Below are positions 17,766 through 26,260 of a DNA stretch of 64,000 bases, one piece after another. Both the position numbers and the translations under genes were made by a program. The DNA lies in the NCBI RefSeq assembly GCF_025961225.1, contig NZ_JAOQNG010000010.1, positions 1,106,501 through 1,170,500 on the forward strand, written 5' to 3'. Below the pieces are notes generated by a model that saw only the letters and a list, made by a program, of their open reading frames with translations, was not told the origin of the DNA and did not search any database. Positions within the stretch are counted from its first letter, which is position 1, and each line of letters opens with the position of its first letter. The DNA comes from Azospirillum canadense. GTDB taxonomy: Bacteria > Pseudomonadota > Alphaproteobacteria > Azospirillales > Azospirillaceae.

Positions 17766-17838
17766 GCCTGCCCCACTCCGGCCTGCCCCACTCCGGCCAG
17801 CTCCACTCGGGCCAACTCCACTCGCCAGCTCCACTCGG
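17766..17838. repeat. Five tandem 15-bp repeats
   Basis: Units GCCTGCCCCACTCCG (17766 and 17781, identical), then GCCAGCTCCACTCGG variants at 17796, 17811 (13 bp) and 17824. They fill most of the 111-bp gap between the SixA-like gene and the CYTH-CHAD gene and end just before its ribosome-binding site. Copy number could vary between strains. Confidence 0.85.
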
Positions 17839-17849
17839 GAGTCCGCCTT

Positions 17850-19469
17850 TTGCCGACCGTGCCCCCAACCGCCGCCCCCGTGCCGTCTGGCGCGCCGTCC
17901 GCTGGGCCGTCCGCCGTGCGCGAGGTGGAGATGAAGCTCCTTCTCGACCCACGCGACCTCGGCCGCGTGCCGGCGCTTCCCGCGCTGCGGGAGCATGCGG
18001 ACGGCGATCCGGTCGTCCGCCATCTGCACACGGTCTATTTCGACACGCCCGACCTGCGACTCTACGCCAACGGCGTGGCCCTGCGCGTGCGGCGGGAGGA
18101 CGGCCGCTTCATCCAGACGCTGAAGACGGTCAATTCCGCCACCTCCGGCGATTCGGCCGCCGTCGCCGTCCGCAAGGAGTGGGACTGGACCATCGCCGGC
18201 GCCGAACCGGACCTCACCCCGCTGGAGGCGGAGGGCGTGGCCGTCCTCGTCCCGGCGGACGCGCGCGGCGCGCTGGTTCCCCTCTTCACCACGGAATTCC
18301 AGCGCACCACCCTCCTCTTCCGCCCCGACACGCTGACCGCGATCGAACTCGCCGTCGACGAAGGTCGGATCACCGCCGGCAACGCCTGTGCCCCGATCAG
18401 CGAAGTGGAGCTGGAACTCAAGGCCGGACGCGTCGGCCGCCTGTTCGACGCCGCGTTGGCGCTCCAACGCAGCGTGCCCGCCCGCATCGGGACGGAGAGC
18501 AAGGCGGAGGTCGGCTACCGCCTCGTCACCGGCCGCCTGCCCACCCCCGTCCTGCCGGAACCGCTGGGCCTGTCCCCCGTCACCACGGTGGCGGAGGCGT
18601 ACCGGCACATCGTCCGCCACTGCCTGCGCCAGCTTCTCGCCAACGAGGCCTGCGCACTTGCCGGCGGCGACGTGGAGGGCCTGCACCAGATGCGCGTCGC
18701 CCTGCGCCGCTTGCGCACCGCGATTCGCCTGTTCCGCCCCCTGGTCGGCAAGCCGGAGGCTTGTCACGCCGGTGACGGCATCCGCTGGTTCATCGGCCAG
18801 CTCGGCCCGGCGCGGGAATGGGACGTGCTGCTGTCCAATGTGATCGCGCCGTTGGCGGCGTCGGACAAGGCCCCCGACGGCCTGCCCGCCCTTGCGGACG
18901 CCGTGCGCCAAGCGCGTCGCGCCCCCGCGGAGGACGCGGTGCGGGCCATCCAGTCTCCGCGCTGCACCGGGCTGATCCTGGCGCTCGGCGCTTGGCTGGA
19001 GGACGGACGCTGGCACAGCGGGGCCGACCCGGCGTTGCGCGCGCAGCTCGACCGGCCGATGGCCAGCCTGTCCGGCGCGTGGCTGGCCGTCCAGCACGCG
19101 AAGGCGGTGAAGGCCGGAAAGGACTTGTCCGATCGGGACGGCGACGAGGCCGGCGCTGCGCGCGACCGGCTGCGCCGACGCCTGCGCAAGCTGCGCTACA
19201 CGGTGGAGTTCTTCCGCGGCCTCTACGCCGAATCCGCGACGCTCCCGTTCATCGGCGCGCTGGAGGCGATGCTGGACGCCCTGGACGCCGACCACGATGC
19301 GGCCGTCGCGCGGAACCTGCTGCGCCAGCTGGCTGACGAGGTTCCTTCCCACCGTTCCGCCGCCGACGCAGCGGCCAAATGGCTGGCGAAGCGCACCGGA
19401 AAGCGGCGCAAGCAGTCGGCCGACCTATGGCGGGCCTTCCGCGACATGCCCGCCTTCTGGCAGGCGTGA
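17850..19469 (+). CDS. CYTH and CHAD domain protein (inorganic triphosphatase-like)
   Basis: 539 residues. After a Pro/Ala-rich leader, the CYTH tunnel enzyme starts at REVEMKLLL (the ExExK motif, about residue 24) and runs to about 220, with HTVYFDTPDLRLY, ALRVRRED and SEVELELKAG. The CHAD domain (about 245-530) shows its conserved His/Arg/Lys helices (LHQMRVALRRLRTAIR, RLRKLRYTVEFF). CYTH proteins hydrolyse tripolyphosphate and CHAD domains bind polyphosphate, so this fits the adjacent ppk-ppx operon. The TTG start at 17850 is preferred for its GGGAG 9 bases upstream; GTG codons at 17859, 17880 and 17916 are alternatives. Confidence 0.9.
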   Translation: MPTVPPTAAPVPSGAPSAGPSAVREVEMKLLLDPRDLGRVPALPALREHADGDPVVRHLHTVYFDTPDLRLYANGVALRVRREDGRFIQTLKTVNSATSGDSAAVAVRKEWDWTIAGAEPDLTPLEAEGVAVLVPADARGALVPLFTTEFQRTTLLFRPDTLTAIELAVDEGRITAGNACAPISEVELELKAGRVGRLFDAALALQRSVPARIGTESKAEVGYRLVTGRLPTPVLPEPLGLSPVTTVAEAYRHIVRHCLRQLLANEACALAGGDVEGLHQMRVALRRLRTAIRLFRPLVGKPEACHAGDGIRWFIGQLGPAREWDVLLSNVIAPLAASDKAPDGLPALADAVRQARRAPAEDAVRAIQSPRCTGLILALGAWLEDGRWHSGADPALRAQLDRPMASLSGAWLAVQHAKAVKAGKDLSDRDGDEAGAARDRLRRRLRKLRYTVEFFRGLYAESATLPFIGALEAMLDALDADHDAAVARNLLRQLADEVPSHRSAADAAAKWLAKRTGKRRKQSADLWRAFRDMPAFWQA

Positions 19470-19650
19470 CCGCCGGACGGGTCCGTCTCCAGACGAAATT
19501 TCTTTGTACTCAACCAACCCCGGCGTGTAACTTTTCGCCGCACCCCTTGAACTCAGGTTCACATTCCATCTCCGATCGCGGAAACATTGTGCCCCAGTGA
19601 AGCGGCCCGGCGCCGCCCCGCACAAGAACGAGAACTCTGGGGGCTACGCG

Positions 19651-20379
19651 ATGCGAAAGATTCTACTCGGCCTGTCGATGGTGTTCGCGCTGACCGGCGC
19701 TGCCTCCGCGCAGACCTTCAAGATCCACACCGGGATCATTCCGCCCTACATCAACGAGGCGGAAGGGGGCAAAGGCAGCGGCGTGATCCTGGAGATCATG
19801 ACGGGCGCCCTGTCGGCCGCGAACCTGAACTACGAGATCGTCAGCGCCGTTCCGTGGAAGCGCGCCCAGTCCGACGCCATCGGCGAGCCGGACAGCCTGG
19901 TGTCGCCCTTCGCCCGCACCCCCGTGCGCGAGCCCGACTGGACCTGGGTGGCGAAGATCCTGGAAGAGAAGATGTACGTCTATGTCCCGGCCGGCGCCGC
20001 CAAGCCCGCCAACAAGGACGATCTGCTCCAGGTCCTGTCGCTCGGCGTGCTGTCCGGCGGCGCGCCGGAAAGCGTGGCGAAGGAGCTGAACCTGGAAAGC
20101 GTGATGCAGGGTGTGGCCGCCGAGTCCATGAACGCCAAGAAGCTGGTCGCCGGCCGCCTCAACGCCTGGATGTCGCAGGGCTACATGGCGACCGCCGGCA
20201 TGCGCGAGGCGGAAGTCCCGGCCGGCCAGATCGAGCGCAAGTTTGAACTGCGCGACCTGCCGCTGTGGGTGGCGACCTCCAAGTCGACCCCGCCGGACCA
20301 TGTCGCTCTGGTCCAGGCCGCTTTCGAGAACTTCCTGAAGACCCCGGCCTACACGGCCGTCCTCGCCAAGTACCAGTGA
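19651..20379 (+). CDS. Periplasmic solute-binding protein, SBP_bac_3-like
   Basis: 242 residues with a clear signal peptide (MRKILLGLSMVFALTGAASA, cleavage before QTFK). The mature part has the two-lobe pattern of family 3 binding proteins: IPPYINEAEGGKGSGVILEIM near the start, APESVAKEL in the middle and WVATSKSTPPDHVALVQAAF near the end. No transporter permease or ATPase is adjacent, so it may serve a distant ABC system or act as a sensor-like protein; the ligand is not readable. The start at 19651 follows CTGGGGGC; an upstream start at 19597 would precede the signal peptide and is rejected. Confidence 0.82.
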   Translation: MRKILLGLSMVFALTGAASAQTFKIHTGIIPPYINEAEGGKGSGVILEIMTGALSAANLNYEIVSAVPWKRAQSDAIGEPDSLVSPFARTPVREPDWTWVAKILEEKMYVYVPAGAAKPANKDDLLQVLSLGVLSGGAPESVAKELNLESVMQGVAAESMNAKKLVAGRLNAWMSQGYMATAGMREAEVPAGQIERKFELRDLPLWVATSKSTPPDHVALVQAAFENFLKTPAYTAVLAKYQ

Positions 20380-20389
20380 GCGGTAAGTC

Positions 20390-20420
20390 CTGGGGGCAGC
20401 CGCCAGGGCGGCGCCCCCAG
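20390..20420. terminator. Hairpin between convergent genes
   Basis: An outer stem CTGGGGGC/GCCCCCAG encloses an inner stem GCCGCC/GGCGGC with one bulged base. It lies between the binding-protein gene and the convergent SDR gene. It lacks a T-tract but could stop either transcript. Confidence 0.6.
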
Positions 20421-20431
20421 CCCTCACACCA

Positions 20432-21211
20432 TCACAGCGTTCCCGGATAGGCCCCGCCGTCCAGCAGCACGTTCTGGCCAGTCATGAAGCCGGCTTGGGC
20501 GGAACACAGGAAGGCGCACATCGCCCCGAACTCCGCCGGATCGCCGAAGCGGCCGGACGGATTGGTGGCGCGGCGCGCGGCCATCTCGTCGTCCACGCTG
20601 CGGTTGTTGGCCTTGGCCGCCCCTTCCATGGTAGTGCGCAGGCGGTCGGTTTCGAAGGGGCCGGGCAGCAGGTTGTTGATGGTCACGTTGTGCCGGACCG
20701 TCTGCCGCGACAGGCCGGCGACGAAGCCGGTCAGGCCGGCGCGCGCGCCGTTCGACAGGCCCAGGTTGGAGATCGGCGCCTTCACCGCGCCCGAGGTGAC
20801 GTTGACGATCCGCCCGAACTTGCGGGCGATCATGCCGTCCACCGTCGCCTTGATCAGGAAGATCGGGGCCAGCATGTTGGCCTCCACCGCGCGGATCCAA
20901 TGCTCGCGCTCCCACTCGCGGAAGTCGCCCGGCGGCGGGCCGCCGGCGTTGTTCACCAGGATGTCCGGCTCCGGACAGGCGGCCAGCGCCGCGGCGCGCC
21001 CTTCCTCCGTCGCGATGTCGCCCACGGCGGTGGTCACGGTGACGCCGGTCGCCTTGCGGATCTCCTCCGCCGTCGCTTCCAGCACGTCGCGGCTGCGCGC
21101 GGTGACGGTGACGTGAACGCCTTCCTGCGCCAGGGCCAGCGCGCAGGCCTTACCCAGCCCCTTGCTGGCTGCGCACACGATGGCGCGGCGGCCGGCGATT
21201 CCCAGATCCAT
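20432..21211 (-). CDS. SDR family oxidoreductase
   Basis: 259 residues. Rossmann fold: AIVCAASKGLGKACA in place of the usual TGxxxGIG (the first Gly is replaced by Ala-Ser), VTVTARSRD, and NNAGGPPPG. At the active-site position the sequence is TSGAVKAPISNLGLSNGARAGLTG: the YxxxK tetrad is replaced by NxxR, so this belongs to the divergent SDR group whose catalysis is uncertain. Substrate unknown. Its start lies inside the 3' end of hdaA (62-bp overlap, different frame) with its own GGGAGG 8 bases upstream, so translation may be coupled. Confidence 0.85.
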   Translation of the reverse strand: MDLGIAGRRAIVCAASKGLGKACALALAQEGVHVTVTARSRDVLEATAEEIRKATGVTVTTAVGDIATEEGRAAALAACPEPDILVNNAGGPPPGDFREWEREHWIRAVEANMLAPIFLIKATVDGMIARKFGRIVNVTSGAVKAPISNLGLSNGARAGLTGFVAGLSRQTVRHNVTINNLLPGPFETDRLRTTMEGAAKANNRSVDDEMAARRATNPSGRFGDPAEFGAMCAFLCSAQAGFMTGQNVLLDGGAYPGTL

Positions 21212-21914
21212 CGTCCTTACCTCCCGTTTCGTGGTCCAACTCGGCCAGCACCTCGCGGGCGAGCGGGACGGTCAACGGACGGTGCGCGGCCAGCGACGCC
21301 CGGTCAAGGGCGGCGACCACCCGCCGCGCGGCGTCGAGCGAACGCTCCATCCGCGTCAGCAGGTAGGTGAGGAGATCCATGCCCGGCCGCAACTGGCGGT
21401 CGGCGAACAGCTTCACCAGCACAGCGGCCAGCAGGGCGTCGTCCGGCGCCTCCACCCCCACCGCGGGCGCCGCCTTGATGCGGGACCGCAGGTCCGGCAG
21501 CTTCACGCGCCAGCGCGCTGGCGGCTTGCGCGACAGCAGCAGCAGATGGCCGCCCGAGTCGCGCGCAAGGTTGTAGAGGTGGAACAGCGCCTCCTCCCGC
21601 GCCGGCATGCCGGCCACTCGGTCGGCGTCCTCCACCACCACGGCGTTGGCGCGGCCGAGCAGGGCCGGCAGGTCGGCCGAATCCAGCGTGTCCCCACTGA
21701 CGATCGGCGCGTGGCTGCGCGCCCGCCAGACATGGCCCAGATGCGTCTTGCCGCAGCCGGCCGGCCCGTAGACAGCCAGGGCGGGCGCCGGCCAGGACGG
21801 CCAGCGGTCGAGCCACGCCACGGCGTCGGCGTTGCTGGGCGCGACCAGGAAGTCCTCGCTGCCGATGGCGACGCGGTGGCCGAGGTCGAGCGGAAGCTGC
21901 GCGGCTATGGTCAT
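21150..21914 (-). CDS. hdaA: HdaA/DnaA-related regulatory ATPase
   Basis: 254 residues related to DnaA domain III. QLPLDL at residues 6-11 is the clamp-binding motif of Hda. An AAA+ core follows: Walker A in YGPAGCGKTHL, Walker B in VVVEDADRV, sensor 1 LLLLSRKPP, and DLRSRIKA with an Arg finger. The DNA-binding domain IV of DnaA is absent. Hda with the sliding clamp stimulates ATP hydrolysis by DnaA and prevents re-initiation. The basic C-terminal tail overlaps the next gene by 62 bp. It sits downstream of the PerM-like gene, a common alphaproteobacterial order. Confidence 0.9.
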   Translation of the reverse strand: MTIAAQLPLDLGHRVAIGSEDFLVAPSNADAVAWLDRWPSWPAPALAVYGPAGCGKTHLGHVWRARSHAPIVSGDTLDSADLPALLGRANAVVVEDADRVAGMPAREEALFHLYNLARDSGGHLLLLSRKPPARWRVKLPDLRSRIKAAPAVGVEAPDDALLAAVLVKLFADRQLRPGMDLLTYLLTRMERSLDAARRVVAALDRASLAAHRPLTVPLAREVLAELDHETGGKDDGSGNRRPPRHRVRSQQGAG

Positions 21915-21924
21915 GGCCGCCTCT

Positions 21925-23028
21925 TCATGGCGCCGCGTCGCCCCGGTAATAGGGGCTTTCCAGGTAGCGGCCCAGCGCGAAGCGCGTCAGGACGCCGATC
22001 ACCGCCGCCACCGGCACGGCCAGCAGCACGCCCACGAAGCCGAACAGCGTTCCGCCCGCCAGCAGGGCGAAGATGACCCACACCGCGTGCAGGCCGACCT
22101 TTTCCCCGACCAGCTTCGGCGTCAGGACGTTGCCCTCCACCGCCTGGCCGAACAGGAAGATCCCCACCACGATGCCGACGCGCCACAGGTCGTCGAACTG
22201 CAACAGGGCAAGCCCGGTGCTCGACACGAATCCGAACAGCGTGCCGACGTAGGGAATGAAGGACAGCAACCCCGCCAGCAGCCCGATGACCAGCCCGAAG
22301 TCGAGGCCGGCCGCCGACAGCGCCACCGCGTAGAACAGCCCCAACACCAGGCAGACCAGCGCCTGCCCGCGCACGAATCCGGCCAGCGTCGCGTCCACCT
22401 GACGCGCCTGCTGCCGGATCGTCGCCGCGTGGTCCAACGGCAGCCAGCCGTTCACCTTGGCGACCAGCAGGTCCCAGTCGCGCATCAGGTAGAAGGCGAC
22501 GACCGGGGTGATGAACAGGACCGACAGCACGTCGAACAGCGCCAGCCCGCCGGACAGGATGCCGGACAGCACCCGGCCGACCCAGCCGACCATCTCCCCC
22601 GCGTAGTTCCCGGCCGCCCCGCGCAGCCGCTCCACATCCTCGGGCGACAGGCGGTGCACCAGCCGCTCGACCATCGGCAGCACGCGCGCGCGCAGCGCGG
22701 TGGCGTAATTCGGCAAAACCTCGATCAAGTGCGCGACCTGCGCCTGCACCAGCGGCAGCAGAAGCAGGGTCACCACGACCAGGACGACCACGAAGGACAG
22801 CAGGACCAGCGTCGTGGCCAGCCAGCGCGGCAGGCGCCAGCCCTCCAGCCGGTCCACCACGGGGTCGAGCAGATAGGCGACGGCCAGCCCGACCACGAAG
22901 GGCAGCAGCATGCCGGACAGCAGCCACAGGGCCAGGACGAACAGCCCCGCCCCGATCAGCCAGAACCGCAGCTGACGGGTGGATGTCCGCGGATCCGGCC
23001 GCGCACCTGGCACGCGCTGGTCCGGCAT
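21925..23028 (-). CDS. AI-2E / PerM family membrane protein
   Basis: 367 residues with about seven to eight hydrophobic segments (e.g. FWLIGAGLFVLALWLLSGML and LATTLVLLSFVVVLVVVT). The family signatures LSFIPYVGTLFG and EGNVLTPKLVGEKVGLH are in the C-terminal half, and a long extracytoplasmic loop with VHRLSPEDVERL sits in the middle. Members are putative permeases or exporters with varied or unknown substrates; some take part in ion homeostasis. The ATG overlaps the stop of the upstream CDP-alcohol transferase gene (TGATG at 23026-23030), so the genes are translationally coupled. Confidence 0.9.
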   Translation of the reverse strand: MPDQRVPGARPDPRTSTRQLRFWLIGAGLFVLALWLLSGMLLPFVVGLAVAYLLDPVVDRLEGWRLPRWLATTLVLLSFVVVLVVVTLLLLPLVQAQVAHLIEVLPNYATALRARVLPMVERLVHRLSPEDVERLRGAAGNYAGEMVGWVGRVLSGILSGGLALFDVLSVLFITPVVAFYLMRDWDLLVAKVNGWLPLDHAATIRQQARQVDATLAGFVRGQALVCLVLGLFYAVALSAAGLDFGLVIGLLAGLLSFIPYVGTLFGFVSSTGLALLQFDDLWRVGIVVGIFLFGQAVEGNVLTPKLVGEKVGLHAVWVIFALLAGGTLFGFVGVLLAVPVAAVIGVLTRFALGRYLESPYYRGDAAP

Positions 23029-23588
23029 CAGGGCACGCCCCCGTGCCGGTTGAACAGCAGACCGCCCCGGTAGACGTAGGCCAACCCCGACAGCACCGTC
23101 GTCGCCGCGCAAGCCCAGATCAGAAGCGGCAGCAGCCCCATGCCGAAGAGTTGGAAGTCCGGCAGCCCCAGCCCGGCCGGGGCGAGCGCCGCCGCGGCCA
23201 GCGCCAACTGCACCGCCGTGTTGATCTTGCTGATGTAGAGCGGCTGCATCGCCAGCGACTCCTTCAGCGTGTACAGCAGCATCACGCCGCCGACGATCAT
23301 CACGTCGCGGAACACCACCAGGATCACCAGCCACAACGGCAGCACGTCCATGTGCCCCAGCGAGACGTAGACGCTGACCAGCAGCGCCTTGTCGGCGATG
23401 GGGTCCAGGTAGGCGCCCAGCACCGTGCGGGCGCGGAACATGCGCGCGACCGCCCCGTCCAGCCCGTCCGACACGGCGGCGCCGACGAACAGCCAGAAGG
23501 CCACGCCCAGCTCGCCCGCCAGAATGAAGTAGACGGCGACGGGAACGGCCAGGATGCGGAGAAAGGTGATTATGTTCGGAATGCTCAC
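23028..23588 (-). CDS. CDP-alcohol phosphatidyltransferase (PgsA-like)
   Basis: 186 residues, starting GTG (VSIPNIITFLRI). The family motif DGxxARxxxxxxxxGxxxDxxxD is complete: DGLDGAVARMFRARTVLGAY then LDPIAD, with catalytic and metal-binding aspartates. Four to six membrane helices are visible. The family transfers a phosphatidyl group from CDP-diacylglycerol to an alcohol; PNIITFLRI resembles PgsA (phosphatidylglycerophosphate synthase), but cardiolipin synthases of this type also exist. The open frame continues upstream into the DUF2066 gene but lacks a plausible start there. Confidence 0.85.
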   Translation of the reverse strand: MSIPNIITFLRILAVPVAVYFILAGELGVAFWLFVGAAVSDGLDGAVARMFRARTVLGAYLDPIADKALLVSVYVSLGHMDVLPLWLVILVVFRDVMIVGGVMLLYTLKESLAMQPLYISKINTAVQLALAAAALAPAGLGLPDFQLFGMGLLPLLIWACAATTVLSGLAYVYRGGLLFNRHGGVP

Positions 23589-23631
23589 CGCGGACTCTTT
23601 CGCCGTTGCGACACTTTGAAACGGGCCAGGC

Positions 23632-25086
23632 TCAATAACGAGTAGGCCCGGTCGCGGGCAAGGTCCCCAGCACGCGCGGCGGCGCCCCCGGCGCCACGCC
23701 GCTGGTTGCGCCGCCCACCGGCGCGGGCACGGCGGACGCCGCCGGCTGGACTGGCGCTGTTTGGGCCGGCGCTGTTTGGGCCGGCGCGGTCGACAGGAGG
23801 TCAGCCCCGGCGCCGCGCGGCAGCACCTGCAATTGCCAGTCGGCGACCGGCTGCGCCACCGGCGGCATCCCCGGCTGCGCGGGCGGCATCGGTGCGGGCA
23901 CCGCGACCGCGCTGGTGCGGGACAGGCCAAGGTCACGGCGCGCCATCTGCTGGCGCAGCCGCTCCACGTCGCCGCGGTGGGTCAGGGCGACCACCGCCTC
24001 GTACCGGCTCAGCGACACCACGTCGGTGCGGGTGATGCCCTGCACACCGCCCAGCCGCTTGCGGGTTTCCACCCAGTCGGTCAGGCTCGACAGCGGCACG
24101 CGCACCAGGGTGGACTGCTCCGGCCCGGTCGGCATGGTATTCTCGCGGCGCCAGGATTCGTCCACCGCCGCGGTGACGAAGGTGACGGCGCGGCCCAGGA
24201 AGTCGGCGGTGCGGTCCGACGGGTCGGCCTTCACGTTGACCGCCTGCTGGTCCTTCGACCCGTCCGGCGCATAGCGCGTGACCTCCACCGCCAGCGGCCG
24301 GCCGAGGTCCGGACCGCCGCTCGGCAGGTCCGTCTTGGCGACGATCACCCCGGCGGCGTTGTAGCGCTGGGCGATGCGGGCCAGCGCCTCCGGCGTGCCG
24401 GCCAGCGCCTCGTTCACGCCGATGGCGGAGATGTCCGACAGCTCCCCGTCCGGCACCACCAGCGGCACCAGCGTCCCGCCGGCCGGACGGCCCTCCCACG
24501 CCTCGCGCCAGGCGGTGCGGTCCTCCCACAGGACCGGGCGCCCGTCGGTCACGGTGACCGGCAGCACGACGAAGGGCCGGGCCGGCGGCTCCACATACTG
24601 CTGCGCGGCACCGCCCAGCATCTCGCGCACTGCGTTGGGGCGGAATCGCACGGTGATGCTGCCCAGGTAGCGGGTGGCCGACACCTTCTCGTCGTCGATC
24701 TCGAAGCCCTGCACCAGCCGGGCGAGGTCGTTGTCCGACACCTTCGGAGCGTTGGCGGCGTTGGGGACGAGGCGCTTGTACATCTCGGCCCAGGCCTTCA
24801 GCTGCGCCTCGCGGATCGCCTGGTCGCGCGCGGCGTTGGCGTTGGCCGCGCTGACGTCCACCTTGACCCCCTGGACCGTGTAGCCGTCCGCCGCCAGCGC
24901 CGCGGACGGCGCCACGCCCGTCGCCGCCGGAACTGCCACCGGAGCGGCGGCGGGTGCGGCGGGCGGGGCGGCGCCCGTGGCTTGCGCCCGGGCGGAACCG
25001 CCGGGAACGGCCAGCGTCAGGAGGGCGGCGGCCACGATGACGGGGGCGAAGCCCGCAAACAGCGGCGCGTGGCGGCGGTGGAGCAT
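23632..25086 (-). CDS. DUF2066 domain secreted protein
   Basis: 484 residues. Signal peptide (RRHAPLF...LLTLAVPGGSARA), then an Ala/Pro/Val-rich linker, then the DUF2066 region beginning YTVQGVKVDVSAANANAARDQA, typical of proteins with an N-terminal domain found beside purM/pgsA genes. The last 80 residues are low-complexity Pro/Ala/Gln with PAQTAPAQTAPVQPA. Function unknown; periplasmic location is inferred. The start at 25086 has GGAAGG 8 bases upstream. It is first gene of the DUF2066-pgsA-perM-hdaA-SDR run, divergent from purM. Confidence 0.82.
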   Translation of the reverse strand: MLHRRHAPLFAGFAPVIVAAALLTLAVPGGSARAQATGAAPPAAPAAAPVAVPAATGVAPSAALAADGYTVQGVKVDVSAANANAARDQAIREAQLKAWAEMYKRLVPNAANAPKVSDNDLARLVQGFEIDDEKVSATRYLGSITVRFRPNAVREMLGGAAQQYVEPPARPFVVLPVTVTDGRPVLWEDRTAWREAWEGRPAGGTLVPLVVPDGELSDISAIGVNEALAGTPEALARIAQRYNAAGVIVAKTDLPSGGPDLGRPLAVEVTRYAPDGSKDQQAVNVKADPSDRTADFLGRAVTFVTAAVDESWRRENTMPTGPEQSTLVRVPLSSLTDWVETRKRLGGVQGITRTDVVSLSRYEAVVALTHRGDVERLRQQMARRDLGLSRTSAVAVPAPMPPAQPGMPPVAQPVADWQLQVLPRGAGADLLSTAPAQTAPAQTAPVQPAASAVPAPVGGATSGVAPGAPPRVLGTLPATGPTRY

Positions 25087-25177
25087 TGCAATGCCTTCCG
25101 ATTCGAGTATGTTCGGCCCGTTCCGGCGACCCGGCCAGTTCGGCCCAGGTATATAGCTCAGCCCAAGCGAGGATACC

Positions 25178-26260
25178 ATCAGCACCCAGTCTAATAACAC
25201 GTCCGACGCCTACAAGCAGGCCGGCGTGGACATTGACGCGGGCAACGCGCTCGTTGACGCGATCAAGCCGCTCGCACGATCCACCGCGCGCCCGGGCTCC
25301 GACGCCGGGCTGGGCGGCTTCGGTGCGCTGTTCGACCTCCGCGCGGCCGGGTACCAGGATCCGCTCCTGGTCGCCACCACGGACGGTGTCGGCACGAAGC
25401 TGAAGGTCGCCATCCTGGCGAAGAAGCACGACACGGTCGGCATCGACCTCGTGGCGATGTGCGTCAACGACCTCGTCGTGCAGGGTGCTGAGCCTCTGCT
25501 GTTCCTCGACTACTACGCCATGGGCAAGCTGGACGTGGCCGCCGGCCGCGCCATCGTCGCCGGCATCGCCGAGGGCTGCCGTCAGGCGGGCTGCGCGCTG
25601 GTCGGCGGCGAGACGGCCGAGATGCCCGGCATGTACGCGGCCGACGACTACGACCTCGCCGGCTTCTCCGTCGGCGCCGTGGAGCGCCAGAACGCGCTGA
25701 CCGGGTCGAAGGTGCAGGCGGGCGATGTGCTGCTTGGCCTCGCCTCCTCGGGCGTGCACTCCAACGGCTACTCGCTGGTGCGCAAGCTGGTGGAGAAGTC
25801 CGGCCTCGGCTACGATTCGCCCTGCCCCTGGGACGCCGGGAAGACTCTGGGCGAGGCGCTGCTGGTCCCGACGCGCATCTATGTGAAGAGCACGCTGGCC
25901 GCCATCCGCGCCGGCACGGTGAACGCCATGGCGCACATCACCGGCGGCGGCCTGATCGAGAACATCCCGCGCGTCCTGCCGGACGGGCTGGGCGTGACGC
26001 TGGACGCGACCAAGTGGCCGCTGCCGCCGGTCTTCTCCTGGCTGATGAAGACGGGCGGGCTGACTCCGCTGGACATGGCGCGCACCTTCAACACCGGCCT
26101 CGGCATGGTCATCGCGGTCCCGGCGGAGAAGGCGCAGCAGGCGGCCGAGATCCTGGCTGAGGGGGGCGAGACGGTCTTCACCGTCGGCACGGTCCACGCC
26201 ATCAAGGACGGCGAGGCCCGCGTGACCGTCAGCGGGATGGACACGGAATGGCGCGCCTGA
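25178..26260 (+). CDS. purM: Phosphoribosylformylglycinamidine cyclo-ligase, probable ATC start
   Basis: About 360 residues. PurM closes the imidazole ring to make AIR in purine synthesis. Motifs: YKQAGVDIDAGN, GGFGALFDL, TTDGVGTKLKVA, GIDLVAMCVNDLVVQGAEPL and GGGLIENIPR. The first ATG/GTG/TTG in frame is the GTG at 25226, which is inside the conserved AGVDIDAGN motif and would remove the tyrosine-containing N-terminus. Upstream the frame is open to a TAG at 25154 with no standard start. The ATC at 25178, with GCGAGG five bases before, would give (M)STQSNNTSDAYKQAGVDI, matching family length. purN overlaps its 3' end by 13 bp. Confidence 0.9.
   Translation: MSTQSNNTSDAYKQAGVDIDAGNALVDAIKPLARSTARPGSDAGLGGFGALFDLRAAGYQDPLLVATTDGVGTKLKVAILAKKHDTVGIDLVAMCVNDLVVQGAEPLLFLDYYAMGKLDVAAGRAIVAGIAEGCRQAGCALVGGETAEMPGMYAADDYDLAGFSVGAVERQNALTGSKVQAGDVLLGLASSGVHSNGYSLVRKLVEKSGLGYDSPCPWDAGKTLGEALLVPTRIYVKSTLAAIRAGTVNAMAHITGGGLIENIPRVLPDGLGVTLDATKWPLPPVFSWLMKTGGLTPLDMARTFNTGLGMVIAVPAEKAQQAAEILAEGGETVFTVGTVHAIKDGEARVTVSGMDTEWRA

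Noticed and set aside
17766..17838. Possible CRISPR-like array
   Set aside because: Units are contiguous without spacers and too short; it is a simple minisatellite.
23589..23936. Extended N-terminus for the CDP-alcohol transferase
   Set aside because: The upstream part overlaps the DUF2066 gene, is Arg/Pro-rich and lacks a start; the GTG at 23588 fits the family N-terminus.
25226..26260. purM starting at GTG 25226
   Set aside because: That codon is the Val of the conserved AGVDIDAGN motif, so initiation there would delete a conserved part of the enzyme.
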